Assembly: GCA_963843535.1 (NCBI GenBank)
Contig: CAWJKU010000002.1
Location: 664,055 to 728,054, forward strand
Reading direction: 5' to 3'
From: CAVUNY01 sp963843535
GTDB lineage: Bacteria > Chloroflexota > Anaerolineae > Anaerolineales > Anaerolineaceae
Length of the DNA stretch: 64,000 bases
Below are positions 62,556-64,000 of this stretch, in pieces. The translations under genes and the position numbers were made by a program. The notes beneath the pieces are model-generated. The model worked only from the letters and a program-made list of their open reading frames with translations, was not told where the DNA came from and ran no database searches. Each line of letters starts with the position of its first letter. Positions within the stretch are counted from its first letter, which is position 1.

Positions 62556-62692
62556 AGGTTGGGTTGAGCGATTGAGATAAGCGTGTTTGCCTTTCCGTAT
62601 TGAAGCGAAACCCAACATCCTCGGTTGTGTTGGGTTTCGGGGCAGTAGTTTGCATTCCAAAAGCTTTAAATTTACGCCCCTCAACCCAACCT
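62556..62692. repeat. MITE/REP-like palindromic element
   Basis: A 137-bp segment with perfect 13-bp terminal inverted repeats, AGGTTGGGTTGAG (62556-62568) and its complement (62680-62692), and an inner 12-bp hairpin, CGAAACCCAACA (62606-62617) with its complement (62628-62639). The arms share the GTTGGGTT core. It contains no gene. Similar GTTGGGTT/AACCCAAC palindromes occur in several bacterial genomes. It ends just before the presumed left end of the IS110 element. Confidence 0.72.
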
Positions 62693-62694
62693 TG

Positions 62695-62876
62695 TATATT
62701 ATAACAAGGGTAAGATTAACCCTATTGGATAGGAACAGGGTAGACCGTCCAACCTAAGGTTAAAGAAAACCGGTTCGTAGCGTGGTCGCCCTGCTCTTTC
62801 AACGATAGCCCGAACAGTTGCCTGGGACAGAGCCCGTATTTGGCAAGGTAGGGACCATCTATTGCAGGAGGTTGGC
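62695..62876 (+). ncRNA. Candidate IS110 left-end bridge RNA region
   Basis: The 180 bases upstream of the IS110 transposase have no gene, while the right side has only about 65 bases before the next gene. In IS110-group elements this left non-coding end encodes the bridge RNA that pairs with target and donor DNA. Paired stretches are visible (AAGGGT...ACCCTA, AACCTAAGGTT, GGGACAG...). I cannot fold it or locate the ends exactly. Confidence 0.35.
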
Positions 62877-63851
62877 ATGGACACTTCTTTATCGGTAGAC
62901 ACATTTGTGGGGATCGATGTCAGCAAGGCGCATCTGGACGTGTATCTGCGGCCTGTGGGGCAGGCCTTTCAAGTGGATAATTCTCCCAGCGGGATCGCGA
63001 TATTGATCGAGAAGCTGCGGGCCTTTTCCGTCCGGCTGGTGGTTCTGGAAGCCACCGGCGGGTATGAGCAAGAGGCGTTTGTGCGTTTGAACGCGGCCAA
63101 GTTCCCGACCGTGCGCATCAATCCACGCCAGGCGCGGGACTTTGCCAAAGCCACCGGAAAATTAGCCAAATCGGATCGGATCGACGCCAGTTCGCTGGCC
63201 CATTATGCCCAGGCCATCCAACCCCAGGTTCGCCCGGTGCCCGATGAAGCCACCCGCCAGCTCCAGGCGCTCCTGGATCGCCGTCGTCAGGTGGTCGAGA
63301 TGCTGGTGGCCGAGGAAAATCGGAGGGCCATCAGCCAGCCCCCGGTACTCGAACGGATCCAGGCCCACATTACCTGGCTGGAGCACGAGTTGGATGACCT
63401 CAACCACCAGCTCCAACAAGCCGTGCAAGCGCACCCCCACTGGCAGCAGCAAAACGAGTGGCTGCTGTCCGTCCCAGGGGTGGGGCCTGTGTTGAGCACC
63501 ACCTTGTTGGCCGATCTGCCGGAGTTGGGCCATCTGGATCGCAAAAAGATCGCGGCGCTGGTGGGGGTGGCGCCTTTCAATCGCGATAGCGGGTTGATGA
63601 ACGGCAAACGGGTGGTGTGGGGCGGGCGCGGAACGATCCGGCGGACCCTGTACATGGCCACACTGGCCGCTCGGCGGTGTAACCCGGTGATCAAGACCTT
63701 CTTTGAACGCCTGATCGCCGCGGGCAAACCCTTCAAAGTCGCCATGATCGCCTGCATGCGGAAATTGTTAACGATTCTGAATGCGCTCCTGGTTCATCAG
63801 ACCGCCTGGAATCCGAAGATCATGGAGAAAATTGCTGAATTTGCTGCTTGA
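62877..63851 (+). CDS. IS110-family transposase
   Basis: 324 residues from the ATG at 62877, chosen for GGAGG 6 bases upstream; the frame opens at 62862. The RuvC-like DEDD domain has FVGIDVSKAHLDVYL, VLEATGGYEQ and KSDRIDASSLAHYA. The C-terminal Tnp domain has LLSVPGVGPVLSTTLLADLPELGHLDRKKIAALVGVAPFNRDSG, with the serine thought to act as nucleophile, then GRGTIRRTLYMATLAAR. No internal stops, so it may be active. This is the main sign of transfer in the window. Confidence 0.93.
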   Translation: MDTSLSVDTFVGIDVSKAHLDVYLRPVGQAFQVDNSPSGIAILIEKLRAFSVRLVVLEATGGYEQEAFVRLNAAKFPTVRINPRQARDFAKATGKLAKSDRIDASSLAHYAQAIQPQVRPVPDEATRQLQALLDRRRQVVEMLVAEENRRAISQPPVLERIQAHITWLEHELDDLNHQLQQAVQAHPHWQQQNEWLLSVPGVGPVLSTTLLADLPELGHLDRKKIAALVGVAPFNRDSGLMNGKRVVWGGRGTIRRTLYMATLAARRCNPVIKTFFERLIAAGKPFKVAMIACMRKLLTILNALLVHQTAWNPKIMEKIAEFAA

Positions 63852-63918
63852 TTTTTAACACAGTTGCTACGAAAGCCTAAGAATTTAGCGAGAAAACCAC
63901 TAAGTTGAAGAAAATTAC

Positions 63919-64000
63919 TAAAGGTGGCTTTCTGGAATTTTACCACCGGTCACTTCAATAAGTCTGCCACCTGGCTTTTCTAAGGCTTTCTTGAAATGGT
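63919..64000 (-). CDS. C-terminal end of an unidentified gene
   Basis: The minus strand from the window edge reads FKKALEKPGGRLIEVTGGK and a few more codons to a TAG at 63919-63921, with coding-like composition. Too short to identify. The IS110 element lies directly downstream of it. Confidence 0.4.

Larger units (their letters stand above)
62695..63880 (+). mobile_element. IS110-family insertion sequence (approximate limits)
   Basis: The transposase and its left non-coding region define the element. IS110 members lack long terminal inverted repeats, so the ends are only bracketed: the left end probably follows the palindromic element at 62692, the right end lies between the transposase stop at 63851 and the next gene at 63919. 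Confidence 0.55.

Noticed and set aside
1..64000. CRISPR array, prophage or integrated plasmid
   Set aside because: No regularly spaced direct repeats, phage structural genes or partition genes; the only mobile gene is the IS110 transposase.

Overview
The window looks like chromosome of a Chloroflexota bacterium of the Anaerolineae type. This is inferred from protein flavour: long Thr/Pro-rich extracytoplasmic linkers, an NBR1-Ig plus CAP lipoprotein, a receptor-type Ser/Thr kinase with a TolB/WD40-like ectodomain, and a DUF4349 lipoprotein. No rRNA marker is present, so the taxonomy is provisional. Most of the window is densely packed housekeeping and envelope genes; the only clear mobile gene is an IS110-type transposase at the right end.

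Layout. 1-2.1 kb, minus strand: an Xaa-Pro peptidase-like gene running off the edge, selA and a small membrane protein. 2.2-9.1 kb, plus strand: a SAM-I riboswitch with its own promoter and terminator, then metH, a fused homocysteine methyltransferase/MTHFR, and coaBC. 9.1-16.2 kb: a structured GC-rich intergenic block, a phosphodiesterase, a DUF4349 lipoprotein, a secreted protein of unknown function (minus) and an exonuclease-DinG helicase. 16.2-24.8 kb, mostly minus: lysA with a cupin-XRE regulator, formate-THF ligase, phosphofructokinase, tRNA-Leu(UAA), and a GNAT/PHP/flippase-like cluster. 24.8-29.1 kb: psuG, a Thr/Pro-rich membrane protein and the receptor kinase. 29.1-37.6 kb, minus: one tightly coupled operon, ridA, response regulator, histidine kinase, glycosyltransferase, CapD-like dehydratase, two FemAB-type ligases and a D-cysteine desulfhydrase-like gene. 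37.7-45.8 kb: cydAB facing a GAF-GGDEF protein, then prfA-prmC-tsaC, a cold-shock gene with visible promoter and terminator, and an RlmI-like methyltransferase. 45.9-52.5 kb: a DUF4965 glutaminase-like protein, proC, a sugar symporter, DUF1028 and PAC2 proteins. 52.6-57.9 kb: a protealysin-like M4 protease with an emfourin-like inhibitor, the CAP lipoprotein, acsA and an OsmC protein. 58-62.4 kb: a sigma/anti-sigma/ectodomain fusion and two membrane proteins. 62.5-64 kb: a MITE/REP-like palindrome, the IS110 transposase and the end of another gene.

How the parts fit. The riboswitch, metH, the MTHFR fusion and formate-THF ligase serve one-carbon and methionine metabolism. cydAB and the OsmC protein suggest contact with oxygen. 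The 29-37 kb operon couples envelope building to a two-component system and places a 2-aminoacrylate-producing enzyme with RidA, its known detoxifier.

Quality flag. Five genes (formate-THF ligase, phosphofructokinase, receptor kinase, glycosyltransferase, CAP lipoprotein) are each split by exactly one single-base frameshift while family homology continues on both sides. This pattern is more typical of consensus or assembly indels than of five independent pseudogenes. The most interesting items are the one-polypeptide sigma/anti-sigma sensor at 58-60 kb, the protease-inhibitor pair at 52.6-54.1 kb, the IS110 left end as a candidate bridge RNA next to a palindromic element, the RidA/D-cysteine desulfhydrase operon, and the hairpin-rich intergenic blocks at 9.2-9.5 and 11.36 kb.
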